From NCBI GenBank assembly GCA_030998015.1, contig JARWMV010000247.1:558001-622000 (forward strand): 64,000 bases of DNA. Reading direction: 5' to 3'. The translations under genes and the position numbers were made by a program. Shown here piece by piece: positions 10,601 through 23,067 of the stretch (its first letter is position 1; the number at the start of each line of letters is the position of its first letter). The stretch is from Ceratorhiza oryzae-sativae (lineage: Eukaryota > Basidiomycota > Agaricomycetes > Cantharellales > Ceratobasidiaceae). The notes beneath the pieces were generated by a model. That model saw only the letters and a program-made list of their open reading frames with translations. It was not told the origin of the DNA and searched no databases.

Positions 10601-13600
10601 GAGGGTGGCCGCGTAACCTACGACAAGAATACTGTTCCCCCATCAACCTCTCCTATTTTGTGTGCGGAGCTAAAGCAGCTATACGTGGCCGTTACTCGTG
10701 CTCGTTACCGATGCTGGATTTGGGACTCAGGAGATGCCATCAACCTCATGAAGGTGAGTTATTAAACACGCAGGCTTTGGATAAGCCGGTCTTAGCCGTA
10801 AATTTTGCAAGAGCTTTTGGTCAGATCCAGGACTAATCTCGGTATCGGAATCTTTGGAAAGCATCGGTTCATTTGCGGGTGTGTATTGCCATGTTACATT
10901 GGTGTCTTGTCAAATCGCTCATGGCCGTTTCAGTTTCTACCAAAGATCTGCGCGAGTGGGCGCGTAGAGGCCAGGAGCTATTTTCTAATGGCCTTTACGT
11001 TCAGGCCAAGTCCTGCTTTGAGCAGGCTGGTCAGAGTGACGAAGCCGAGATTGCAGACGCATATATCCAGATGATGGAGGCTAGGCGAAACCAAGACAAG
11101 TCGAGATACCGTAGAGCCGCCTCTAGTATGGAGTCATGTGCGCGTCGCTCCGATACGGGCAAAACGGCAAATGTGCTTTGGCACCATGCAGCATCATGCT
11201 TTGGAGGTGCCCAAGACATCCCTAACGCTTCGAGATGCTATCGCACTGGAAGGTTCTATGACCGGGCCGCATCACTTTCATTCGAGCATCAACTCTTTGA
11301 CGATACCCTCCTGACTATACTCCCTTACTCCCATGCCATGAGTATACCTACATACGAAAAAATCAGGGACGTTTGCCGAATGCACTATTTGCGTATTTCA
11401 AACTATGAGTGAGTGTTGTTTATTCGCCTTAATCATAGGGATTGACCTATGGGGCATTTAGGAAACTCCGGAAGCTCTTTGATAACGACCAGAGCGCATG
11501 CATCGAATACGCCCGCTCGTCCGGGTTTTCGGTTCAGCACAAAGAGTTGCTTAAACAAGGTGGCCGTACGGAGGACTTAGCCAATGTCTACTTGGAAGAA
11601 GGTTCCCCCGCTGACGCCGTAGAGTGTCTACTCAAAAGCACTGCACGGGAGGCAGCCATGAAACGAGCGAAGACAATTACTTCGGACTATTTCTGGCTAA
11701 ACCTTGCTTTAGACTCCACACCAGATGAGAAAGTCTGTCAGCAAGCGCTAAGGTTATTCGGGCTAGCGGGCCAGTTCGAAGGGTCAGATCCACGTGGGTT
11801 GATGGATTTAGATGTGAGCGAAAACTGTCGTTCTAATTAATCTCAACTAACTTTCTGCCGAAATTATAGCTAACTTTATTTAAGGCCTCTTTGGGACAAA
11901 GCGTAATCGATCTAGAACTACTGGAACGAGTGGATTTGGCTCAGCCCGAACAAAAACATCGACTTTTATTAGGGTATCATCACGCGCTCAAGGCAAAACG
12001 ATGGCTTAAACTGCCTACAAATATAGATGTCATCCTGAAATACCTAGATGCCTGGATTGCATATACTGGAGGCATTTACGAAATGACAAGGATTCCGAAG
12101 CCCAGCCAGTCGAGTCATGTCCAAAAGCTCTTGGGCTGTTCTACCCCTAGTAAAAAACTTCGAAACGGCACTTTGATCAACGTTGCTGCCAGTTCTTTCT
12201 TGTATCAGTGCGCAAAATCTCGGCATGTTCGGATTGACCAGCGAGCATCCCGAGGAGATAATCTGGTGTCGGGGGCGGATGCAGACCGTCTCATTAAACA
12301 GGAGTTGGCGGAACGGACGAATTCCAGGCTTTTGGATTTACACCGGGATCTGGTTGACCTGGCATTATTGAAAAGTCCTGCAAGTGAAGGTATCGGACAT
12401 GCAACCAATTCTCGTACTCTTGAGGCCCAAATGCGGATCGTTTACAGGGCGGCCGTTATACTGAACCCCATCAAGTTGCAAATACCAAGCGGCTTTGCGA
12501 ATTTAATCAAAAATGCCGTCGAGAGTACCTGGGTTTCCAAAGCCTTCGACCTCTTACATCCCATAAGTGGTATGATCCAGGGCTTCTCTGCAACGAATGA
12601 GCCGAAAAACGAACAGGATCCAATTAAAACCCTGTACGAATGGACAACCAATTACACGCGTTGCATAAATCCTGCAGGGGATTGTCCGGAACTGTTTCTC
12701 TCCATGTTCGTCATGGGACTTACGTTGTCGTATGACTTGGGAAGACGGCACGGTTGTCGCAACGAAAAGTTCTCCCTTCCTCAATACCAACAGTCCGTAC
12801 TTTGCCATGACTGTTCAAGTCCTCCTTACTCTATCACTGTGGGCCTTTTGGGTTTGATTCGTCGCGAAGGCGATTCAAGGATTGTCAAAGGTATCAACGT
12901 CTTGCGGTGAGTGTTTTAGCTATACCCTCTGCAGATTGTGTTTTAAACTTGGAGATGCATAGGCATATCATTGACAACGAGCTGGCTATCGACCTTCCAG
13001 TTTTGATACTTCTACTTGAGCTTGTGGTTAGAGAGGCTATTCTTGCCGAGAGAGTTGCAGCTTCGCCTCAGTTGCTTGATGGAATCTCTGGACTGGTTAT
13101 GCCTAAATCATGGACCCAAGATCTAATGTCCTACCCGTCCCAGCTCACACCGCATATGTTCAAAGTAGGGCCGCTTCAAGAATTTGTGGGATGTATAGCA
13201 GGCGTCGTGCTCCGTATTCAAGATGAAATGCCTGGTCCGTAACTTTTTTCGTTGAGGTTAGCGAGGCATAGACCCGTATTGATGTAAAAACCCTTTTCAG
13301 CATTTTGGAATCCGCTTCAGAAAAAATATTTGGACTACGATATTTTGTTCCTTTCGATTCGAATGTAAGTTAGCTTAAATTCTGTGCATGTGAACTACAA
13401 ATTGATCGTCAATCAGGTGCTGGTGCATCGCCTTAAGTACGTCAATGCGGTTCCGGATTCAATAATACTCTAATCATGATGTCCTACACCTGCAGTCATC
13501 GTCAACATTGATTCGAGCCATCGTAACCTTCAAGCCATCCTGCAAACTCTACAAAAATGCATCAGCAAGTTGTCGAGAATGCTCGAGCATGAAAGCTTAG

Positions 13601-14705
13601 GGAATGAGATTAAAATCCGAACTATATTACAGAGGTACGTACACAAGTTCTTTTCTTGGTAATAGGCTAACAGTTCTCGAAGGATGATGGCGATACGTGA
13701 TCAACCAACATGTCTCTCAGCTTTAGTAGACACCATCCAACACGAAGAGCTCGTACTTCTGAACCGGCAAGGCGATTCACGCTATATTGCGACCAAAAAA
13801 CCACCTGTTTCAAAGGTTATAACTTTCCACAACTGGGGAAGTTTACGAAAGGGAGTTCTAGGACAGCTAGAGACTAAAGAGCCTACTCGCGACTCGTTAG
13901 ACCAAGGAGGAGAGAGTGACTTAGATACACCTCAAGACCATTTCCCGGTTGCTGCCAACCACCAGATCCCTTCTTCCCCGCGCAAATCCTCAAAAGATTT
14001 GGATACGATGCCCCTAGAGGAAGCAAAAACAGCTTTTAATCCCCCGGAAACCGATGACGCACCCCAGCCTTCTGAACCCGACACAACGACTCTCGAAAAG
14101 AAAGCTCAGGCCGTTAAGCGCATGCAAACGATTTGGCGACATCAGCGAAAGCTAAAGCAACTAGCAGAATCCTCCAATCATAGCATAGAAGGCGAATACT
14201 ACGAACGTCTTAGCCCACTCATTTCTAAGCGTGTACCTGGCAAATCCCCTCGAGCCAGGCTATTCCGAAGGCTGTTTTGTGGTCCTGGCCTACTTATTCT
14301 CGTCTCGCTTGACATGATATTTGAACAGCTTGAATACGCTTTGGAGAACCTGCGCGAGGAGTTTAAGAATCCTGAAATCGACGCCAAGGCGATTGTGGTC
14401 CTTCAAGAACGCCAGAAGATTCTTGAGTGAGTAGCGAAATCAAGCCAAATAGTATAGATGAACTGATGATAGAATGAAGGGGATACCAGACGGCTTCCGA
14501 TAAGCTACGCAAAGAGCTATCTCCAGATTCTCCCGGAGACGCATTTAAAGTCAGCAATGTAGCCGGGATCAAGGGGCGTATGAGGCAATTCATGAAGACC
14601 TGGTTCGAAAAAATATTCGAATGCGATGACTTGAGGGATAAAGATGTTGTTGACGAAGCAAAGGAGTTGCTCCTACGCGGAGTGGAGGCCATTCAGAAGT
14701 CTTGA
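7695..14705 (+). CDS. TRANK1-like protein: N-terminal RelE/ParE-like region, UvrD-type SF1 helicase, long helical-repeat tail (1858 aa)
   Basis: A frame-consistent 27-exon model from ATG 7695 to TGA 14703-14705 gives 1858 aa. Residues about 5-110 contain IPIYRARASNDLRIIYQID, a pattern like the RelE/ParE fold. Helicase motifs follow in order: Walker A GRSGTGKTT (exons 8-9; a GC-AG intron at 8760-8812 cuts it), Walker B VDYIFVDEVQD (about 9691-9775), GDTAQTIS (9900-9922), TTNFRS (10093-10110), ETKGLEFDDI (spliced near 10454/10506) and LYVAVTRARYRCW (10680-10716). From residue about 750 the protein is alpha-helical with TPR-like pairs (WARRGQELFSNGLYVQAKSCFEQAG), then a long helical region and a charged, basic C-terminus. 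Similar proteins are called TPR and ankyrin repeat-containing protein 1 and are multigene in agaricomycetes. Ankyrin repeats are not evident here. Exon 3 (8070-8082) is a 13-nt micro-exon. The gene appears intact. Its cellular role is unknown; ATP-dependent nucleic-acid work is inferred. Confidence 0.85.
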
Positions 14706-14813
14706 GTTGAGAGATGTACTGCTCTGGTTAAAACTGAATATGAATCAATTTCTTGGTTATAATTCGATAGCACTTTCTCAAATGATCTCAACTCGTCGAT
14801 TCACATATCTAGC

Positions 14814-17800
14814 CTAAGAGTACATTGAGGCGTCCTGGTTTACTCCACCTCCCTTGATGTCATCCGTGAACTCCAACTCCTTCCAGTCCGCCTCAAACTG
14901 CTCGGTGATGCCAAGCACGGTAGTGATCTAGCAACTAAAATTCAGTGATGCCATCATGACGAACACGACAAGGCGTACATGAGATAACTCGAGCGGCTCC
15001 TTCTCCGCAATCGCCAAGGCCTGTGCTCCACGCACGAGTTGCTTGATCACCCGCCCGTTGAAAGATTTCTTGGCGAGAGTGAGCAAATCATTATGAGCGA
15101 CGAAAAGCGCCCGCGAAGGAGCAGTGTCCTTGGGTTCCCCGACTTGAACTCCTGCGCGGCTGAGGAACTGATAAGATGTGTAAGTGGGACATATGCGTCA
15201 GTATTCTCGAATAATGTACCTCTTTCCAAATCAGCAACCTCGAGTTTTGATCAAGGTCGGGATAGTGCAACGCAATCGAGAATCGTCTATAAAAAAACAT
15301 AAGCCAGGCCGACTGTCGGATGCAAATGCCCTCACGAGACGAATGCTTTATCAAACGACCGAATTCGGTTGGTTGTTAGAATCAAGACTGTTATCTGCCA
15401 TTAGCCAATGATAGTACACCAGGAACAAACTTTGAGACTTGCCTCCAGTATGGTATTCGAGCAATCGCAAAAAGACGCTGACAAGACTATTACGCATTAG
15501 GTCGTGAGTATTACGAGCTTCTAAGAATACGTCGGCCTGTGTGGCAAAGAGTTAGCTCCTTCGCAAGGCATTATATTCATAACCCACCTCGTCTATTAGT
15601 ACAACAGATTTCCAGGCAGCCGTCATCTTCAAGGGGCTGAATTAGCTACAAATGAATGGGACGTAAACGAGACGCTAACCTCTAGGATATCGTTCAACTG
15701 CCTCTCTAGCTGCGCTGCCTGGATTCCGAGTTCACCGGACGAGACAACATAAAGCGGACACTAATGGACACGATTAACATAATGCTTCGTGTGGGAGTAA
15801 TAGACCAGACCTTCAAATGTTCTGAAATTGCCTCCGCAGTTAGCGTCTATGACCAATTTATGTGAGCCCCCAATTATAACGACGTAAAGCCAAATCTACC
15901 TTTCCAGTTCCTACAAACCACTAGTTCAGCATATTAAACCAGCAGAAGACATCAATAGTAACTTACCAGGTTTGCCATGTAAAACCATAACCATCCCTCC
16001 ACCCTTGCCCGCCACCAAATCCTTGACGAACCCATCTCCCTGTGCAGCATGGGTCTCCACAAGTGCTTTGATCATCTTCTTGTACTCTTTCTTCAATACC
16101 AATTGATCAAATGCCATCTCATCGAACACAATCCCAGATAAATTCTCCACGAGAATCAACCCCCATAGCTTGGCCGTAAAACTCCAGCCGAAATGTGCTG
16201 GGGGTACGAGGCAGAGGATTTCGTCTGGGAGAGGCTCGTCCGGGTGATATTCTTCAACATTGAGCCGGTTCCGTATCGGTGGAGGTGTGTATGTATTCAG
16301 GGGTACCGGAGGCGGGTAGGCGTATCCGCCCCTATGGATAATGATTATCAGCAAGTGAATAGCACGGAGGCATAGGTGGGAAACACACATTCCACTGGGA
16401 CCTCCGGCAGCGTTTGCGTTGAACCGATAGAAACCTGCTGCATCCACCATCACTCTACCTCTTGCCTAATGAGGAACTGGTGTAAGCCTAGTATATACTC
16501 AAAAAATGGACCATAGTTTACTGGACGCCTGGTGTATCCTTGTTGGGTCTTGATCGTGATAAATGCATTATAGTTGAGGTGGTGCACCCCCGCAAACTAA
16601 TCGAAAGTTAATCTCATTCGATAAGCAACTTAGTCGACGTACCTTCTCATATAATTTCCCCCGGTCTAAAAGTGCGATTAGAAAGTTGAAACAGAAGTCA
16701 TAGCAACGGTACGTACCTATAAGCTTCCTTCGAACTTGGTCTGAGAGAACTTTGATGGGCAAGAGATTAACTTTCATAAGTCCCTAAGGCCATAGATATA
16801 CTCAGATGCGCACTCGGTGCAAACGAGAAAAAACTCACCTTAAAATTCTTAACATCTACCGAAACATGATTCTGTTTGAAAACCTTCCCGTTCCAAACGT
16901 ACTTGACGCCTTGCATATTAAACGCCTTTCCACTATTATCATTCCAAAGTTAGACAAAAAATCCATCAGTACACAGAACCAACCGCCTGAGCTCCACTCA
17001 CTCATTTCCATATCCCCACGACTCGACCCTCACACCCGCCGGATACTCTGTTGCATCATCTTCTACTTCAACCACGCTCCCAGGCGCACACAACGTCCAC
17101 AAAAGTTTAAACGACATGTACCCATCCTCGTTTAACCTCTCGAGCTCTTCGAGAGTCTCTCGGAAATGATCCTCGATGAACTTGACCAAAATCCAAAGTT
17201 GTTCGGGCGCAGGCAACGGCGGTTCGGCAGGTACAGGCGGCTCCGCGGGAGGCTCTGCGGCAACCGTTTCGTTTTCTTCCTCTTCCTCTTCTTCTTCGGC
17301 TTCTTCGGGATCAGTTCGCCCAGTGCTACTACTGCCATTTGCGCGCTTTGGAACGGCAGAGGCGAGTTTCGGGATGTGATTAGGCACATCCTCGAGTTTG
17401 AGTTCGCCAACCGCAGGCGTCTCGCGCTCGGGCTTTGGAACCGAGGCTAGAGGGTCATTGTCCTTGAGTGTGGGCTGGACAGCCAGGTCCCTCAATCTCG
17501 GAAGACGTAAAAATAAATCGCGCGCGTCAATTCCCGGCTGGCTTTGGACAAGGCCGTCCGCTCCTTTTAGGCATTCCTCAGATCTATCGACCAAGCGTTT
17601 AGTAAAAAGATCGGGGAAAAAATCAACCGGTGGCGCGTTCACCTCAAAAAATTGACTAGAGACTGGCTCTTTAGGTCGATCCAGGTATAGTCGTCGGTGC
17701 CTGTGATAGCACAAGTCAGTTCGACCATCCAACAGAACAAAATAAAGTAGTCCACTCGGTCCGAAAACGCCATAGACGCGATTGCACGCCTTGAAAATCA

Positions 17801-18100
17801 AGCGCCCAGTGCTGGTTTGGGTCGTGGACGGCTTGAGCTTTCGTGTCAACCAGTTTCCCAGCGTGTACTGGTCCCTGTTTGATGTCCTTTATGTCAGAAG
17901 ACGTGTCAGTGCAGCCAATACAGCACCCACCAAACTTGATCCACAGAAGCGTAATAGGCCTTGGGGTCAATCTCCTCTTCGTCATCCCACTCATTATCCT
18001 TCCACATGTCTGGCGGACCATAGTCCGGATAGCGATACCCACCGCGTCCTCGTCGTGGTCTACGTGTCATTGGGGCGTAGCTCTGGGACGCTCGGACCAT
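14814..18100 (-). CDS. Fungal AAA+ family ATPase
   Basis: A minus-strand, many-exon gene of roughly 780 aa, starting at 18100 (exon 1 17927-18100) and stopping at 14814-14816. An acidic/Gly-Arg N-terminus leads to the family's upstream domain (RVYGVFGPSGLLYF, YLDRPKEPVSSQFFEVNAPP, acidic Glu-rich linker about 17270-17320, then ESWGYGN and GKAFNMQGVKYVW). The single AAA+ module has Walker A GKPGTGK (split by an intron at about 15910-15970), WKSVVLIDE Walker B (about 15590-15640), sensor LTNRI near 15360-15380, and the C-terminal AKKSFNGR and LVRGAQALAIAEKEPLEL. Such proteins are common and expanded in basidiomycetes; ATP-driven remodelling is inferred, the substrate is unknown. One intron (15388-15442) is GC-AG. 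Between about 17770 and 17874 the frame changes: either a weak-donor intron leaves a 24-nt exon, or there is a frameshift. The 3' end faces the helicase gene with a 108-bp gap. Confidence 0.85.
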
Positions 18101-18464
18101 GATGGCTCAGTTTAAGATGTGCGCCCCAATAGGTGCGCAAGGGTACATTGACGCCCCAAGAGCGGCGATCAATTAGTAAATGTTCCATCGATGTGACAAT
18201 CGACTCGATCTACAATAGAGTTAGAGTTAGATGAGAGTCATAACACATGGGCGGCAAAAACGGCCGAGTCAAGTGCGTGGGCGCGGGGCGCTGGTCCCAT
18301 CAGCGCTCGACCGATGGTGGTGCGCCGGAAGCGAGAGGGAACCCCGCAATATGCTGCATGTCGTAGTGGCTTCTCTGATCGGGGAACAAGCGCCCAAGGA
18401 CTAGCTTCAATCACGCATGTATTCAGAATAATTGCAAGTCTATTTCACATTCGTGCCTCGATGA
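18101..18464. other. Short intergenic region
   Basis: Lies between the start of the AAA+ gene and the stop of TPI1, both on the minus strand, so it holds the AAA+ promoter and the TPI1 3' region. No motif or gene stands out. Confidence 0.5.
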
Positions 18465-19436
<972 letters not shown>

Positions 19437-20364
19437 GGTAGCAGAGGGGAGGGTGTTGTTTAGTAGATGCGAACGTTCGCAGGCTGGTACTTAAGCCTTG
19501 TCTAGAGTCTGGGAGCTGCCGCGAAACCCGTGGGAGTGATGCCCATTGGCAATATTCGGTCACGTGAGTTCTTGGCCACTGCTTCTCGAGCGCATATAGC
19601 CTCAAACATTGCTCGTACAGAATAGATAGCATCCACGACCCCTCATGTCCATTGTGAAGAGACCATTCTACAGACAATCAAGCACGTGCTCCAGGAGTGT
19701 TCCATTCACTCAGGGTCGCACTGCCTCCTTCGCAAATATCCCCCCTCACTGGAGCTGGCCAAGATCTTTGGCACGATGAAGGGCCTTTGGACTCTTGTCG
19801 ATTTCCTCAAGAGCTCTGGTGCATTCAGCTTCCCTCGAGATCGCTCTGTTTAATGTTCTTTGTCTCCTTCTTGGCTTTGGTCTCTTCGTGATCGCGCTTT
19901 AGTGCGCCGTTGGGCCGTTTGGCCTCTGTCCCCCGCTCTACCCCTCTGTGTCCCGCTCATCCCGTTTGTTTGTTATAATTAGTTGTGCTAGACCGGTTCG
20001 ACCGATGTGTTCGTGTACGTCTCTAAAGATACATGCAAAAGAAATTGGTCACGTGAACGACACTCCTGTCCACCTCGGCAATAGCCGGCCCCCAGAACTC
20101 AGCTCCGGTGCGCCATATAAAATCCCACAAATGATTAATTAAGTCGGTGTCTCGCCAACTATGCTCGCCCAAGACCCGTGACGCTCGAGTGGCCGGTTCT
20201 CGGCGTCGCGGAAGGGCACGTGACCATCTGGCAGGGTCCAATCACGCATCAAGCGCGCATCTGTCCTCATTCAGTCATCTACCATCGCCCTTTCACCACC
20301 CACCACCACCAACGTCTTTTTGTTCCATTAAAGTCTCACCGAAATCGAATAGCAACCATAGATA
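19437..20364. promoter_or_regulatory. Divergent TPI1/PFY1 promoter with four CACGTG boxes
   Basis: This 928-bp region separates the starts of two highly expressed housekeeping genes. CACGTG occurs at 19561-19566, 19683-19688, 20050-20055 and 20217-20222. Two of these (19560-19567 and 20049-20056) are the full 8-bp palindrome TCACGTGA. The outer two lie 125 nt from the TPI1 ATG and 143 nt from the profilin ATG. A pyrimidine-rich stretch at about 20264-20330 leads into the profilin start. The hexamer is the classical bHLH (E-box/Cbf1-type) site; which factor binds here is inference. Confidence 0.55.
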
Positions 20365-20911
20365 ATGTCGTGGCAAAGTAGGCCTCCCGACCCTCATTCT
20401 CCAGCAGCTGATCCGATCTGTTTTGCAGCATATGTCGATGCTAACCTTGTTGGCTCCGGTAAGGTGCAGAAGGCCGCAATTATCGGTCAGCAGGGTGGTG
20501 TGTGGGCTACCAGTCCTGGATTCACTGTATGTTCTTTTTTTTTCACGTTGGCTTTGCTCACACACAACTCTACATAGCTTAGCCCGGAGGAGCAGAAGCA
20601 CATCCTTACTCTGCATAGCAATGTGGATAAGGCCTTGGCAAGTGGTGTCACCATTGCTGGTATCAAATACTTTGCGCTCCAAGCCAACGAACGATCGTTT
20701 ATGGGAAAGAAGGCTGTACGTCAACATTACTCTACGTGCTACACTCTCGGAGATCTTGCATCTAACATCGATTTTCTAGGCTGATGGATGCATAATCGTC
20801 AAGACAAAGCAGGCTATACTCGTCACTGTGCACCAAGCACCGATCCAAATGGCAGAGTCGACGCCCACCGTTGAAGGTCTGGCTGATTACCTGATTAGCG
20901 TTGGCTACTAG
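20365..20911 (+). CDS. PFY1: Profilin
   Basis: Profilin binds G-actin, poly-proline and phosphoinositides and feeds actin polymerisation at sites of growth. Four exons (20365-20377, 20429-20526, 20578-20715, 20780-20911) give 126 aa, the normal fungal length. The 13-nt first exon encodes MSWQ, and the splice to the next exon makes MSWQTYVDANLVGSGKV, the diagnostic profilin N-terminus. IGQQGGVWATSPGF, LSPEEQ, and the C-terminal helix with EGLADYLISVGY are present. Reading through the first intron gives a spurious longer frame. The gene is divergent from TPI1, with an E-box 143 nt upstream. No irregularity is seen. Confidence 0.97.
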
Positions 20912-21053
20912 AGATTTGAATCTGCTTTATGTACGCGAACAATTGACACACTCCAGACCAATAATATTTCCATACGTACTATTATCCCTAAGCGACGAAA
21001 TGTAGATCGATGCGCCGGAAACCACGGTTAAAGGCTTAATTTCACGCTGACGT

Positions 21054-21059
21054 CACGTG
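21054..21059. promoter_or_regulatory. CACGTG box upstream of the 21147 gene
   Basis: CACGTG preceded by CGT, 88 nt upstream of the ATG at 21147. It is part of the recurrent promoter hexamer seen in this window. Confidence 0.35.
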
Positions 21060-21146
21060 CACTATTGACGTCCATGGCTGATCCAACTTGCGTAAAACCG
21101 GAATTCATCGACTGAGATTCTCGAGGGACACTTGGATTTTCACGCC

Positions 21147-22155
21147 ATGTCTGCTCGCCTCGGTCTGTTTGGCGGCCTGGCAAGGCGGGGCTGCGCTCAG
21201 AGAAACGCATACGGCCTGGAGCGAACAACGGCGCGGATGGACAAATCCAGACACCAGTCCACGCTTGCGGCCCTGCAAACTGCTCGCTCACAGCCTTTCG
21301 TAAACTTTACACCCAACTCGACACAACCGAACAAGCACCCATCACCCAGCCATGAACACGATGACTATCACATAGACGATGCCGAATGGGAATTGAGGGT
21401 GGGTCAGTCGCTCATTGCCATTTCTCCATAGCGTACCGCCAAGTCTCATTTGCATCTGCATCGCTAGGTCATGCTATATCCATACTCTCTAGAACACTCC
21501 CCGACTTCTTTCATACGGGTCTGGTCACGCGATTCGACACTAGCTCGTCGCTATTCAAAGTAGTCGAGGCCGTACACCCACCCCCAGATCTGATCTACGC
21601 GAAGAACATTAGACTCAGATATGCCCCACCAGAACGACTGCCTGCACCATTTCCCGAGGTACTCCAGATTGAAGGCACGTGCACAGCAGAATATTTTCGA
21701 GGTGAAGGCATAACAATGAGCTATACCCTATAGGTCTACCATTATATTTCGCTTCGGCGGCGATCGTCCGCACGTCCCTCAATACACTCTATCAGAACAT
21801 GCACCTCGCGCTCAAATCCGTCCAGGTTTCGTCACCAGGCCCTCGAGAACGAAAGTTTACGGTTGGGTTTATTGTGACCGGAACGGGTCGGGTTGGGCAT
21901 TCTCAGGCAGAGTGGGATATGTACGTATACATTTCTTGGTTGTGCACAAATGACAATGCACTGATTCGATGGCATAGAACAAGCACATATCAATTCTCCC
22001 AAAACACTGGCCTGATAAATCGACACGATGTAGATTCGATCCACCCCGCGCCACACAATGCAGTGTACGACGCACTCCGGAGCTCTCTTCACAAACTCGG
22101 ACTCTTGACGCCCGAGCCCGAACCTCGGGTCAACGTCGGGTGCGACAAGCAGTAA
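21147..22155 (+). CDS. Conserved fungal protein of unknown function, possible mitochondrial targeting (275 aa)
   Basis: Four exons (21147-21402, 21468-21674, 21734-21920, 21978-22155) give 275 aa. The first about 65 residues are rich in Arg, Ser, Thr and Gln and poor in acidic residues (MSARLGLFGGLARRGCAQR), as in a mitochondrial presequence. After a His/Asp-rich stretch comes a compact domain: GHAISILSRTLPDFFHTGL, DLIYAKNIRLRYAPPERLP, GLPLYFASAAIVRTSLNTLY, then beta-rich FTVGFIVTGTGRV and the C-terminal HDVDSIHPAP. The pattern resembles a small SnoaL/NTF2-like alpha+beta domain, but I cannot name a family. The third intron border fixes a GC donor for the second intron (21675-21733); no GT donor keeps the frame. 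The ATG at 21088 lies in another frame and is not used. Confidence 0.75.
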
Positions 22156-22373
22156 AAAAGGCAGGCGTGCACTACTCGAAAAAGGTCTTTTTGATGTATA
22201 TTATTGCTGGCTTTGTCATTCACCACTCTCTTTGCATGAATCATCCACCCCCTATAACGGGTGTATTTCGGAGAAAGGTGGCGTGTGGTGATGGTCGGTG
22301 ATTTCGTCAGTTTCGTATAAACATGTGGCGGTTAGGTTGGTGCGTCTCTAGTTCTACGACTCCCCCTTGAGCA

Positions 22374-23067
22374 ATGCCTCGAGAGGCTACTAGTAACTGG
22401 ACGATCCGACCTGCCACAGCGGTCGACCGACCGGTACTTTCTCGCATATGTCTTCTCACCGGAGATGCGGGAAAATCCGCCGAATCTGGCTATACCATTC
22501 CCGAGCTACTTGGCCTCGTCTACGCAGAGCCTTATGTCGTAGTCGATCCATGGTTTGGATTCGTCCTCGTTGACCAAGAGAATGATGATGTCATTGGCTA
22601 CATTCTGGGCACTCCCGATACCCGCCAGTTCGAGTCTGCTGTTGAGAAGGAGTGGTACGCTCCTCTAAGAGCTCTGCCGCGATACTCGAAAAATCCATAC
22701 CCCCCTGGGATGACCGACTCGGACAAACACATGATCAGCCTGATTCACAAGCCGGACACAGCTCCAGAAGAGATTATCCAGGTCTCCAAAGCACATATCC
22801 ATATTGATCTATTGCCTCGCGCACAGGGGCAAGGGTGGGGGACTCGAATGGTCGGCAAGGCTGTCGAGTATCTAAGAGGACTGGGTAATGATTCGTTATA
22901 CGTAGGAATAGGTGCGTAGTCTGTGTGTTTGTTGGAACGAAGGCTCATGCGCGGTAGATCCTCGAAACGCGAATGCTCGAGCATTTTATTTGGCAGTTGG
23001 GTTCGAGTTTGTGCCTACGTCTGATGGGGAATGCTATCGATTGGATTTCTCAAAATGGAAGTATTGA
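22374..23067 (+). CDS. GNAT-family N-acetyltransferase
   Basis: A predicted acyl-CoA-dependent N-acetyltransferase of 215 aa in two exons (22374-22911 and 22958-23067). The N-terminal strand and helix WTIRPATAVDRPVLSRICLLTG is typical of GNAT proteins. GYILGTPDTRQF is the central strand, IHIDLLPRAQGQGWGTRMV is motif A with the Q/RxxGxG/A acetyl-CoA pyrophosphate loop (QGQGWG), and NANARAFYLAVGFEFV is motif B. The layout, with a charged insert between strands 3 and 4, resembles the acetyltransferase-like domain of O-GlcNAcase-type and bacterial relatives. Acceptor substrate is unknown. The splice after YVGI restores the motif-B frame. No sign of decay. Confidence 0.88.

Noticed and set aside
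17166..17450. Plus-strand Phe/Arg-rich open frames
   Set aside because: Antisense shadow of the Glu-rich linker in the AAA+ gene.
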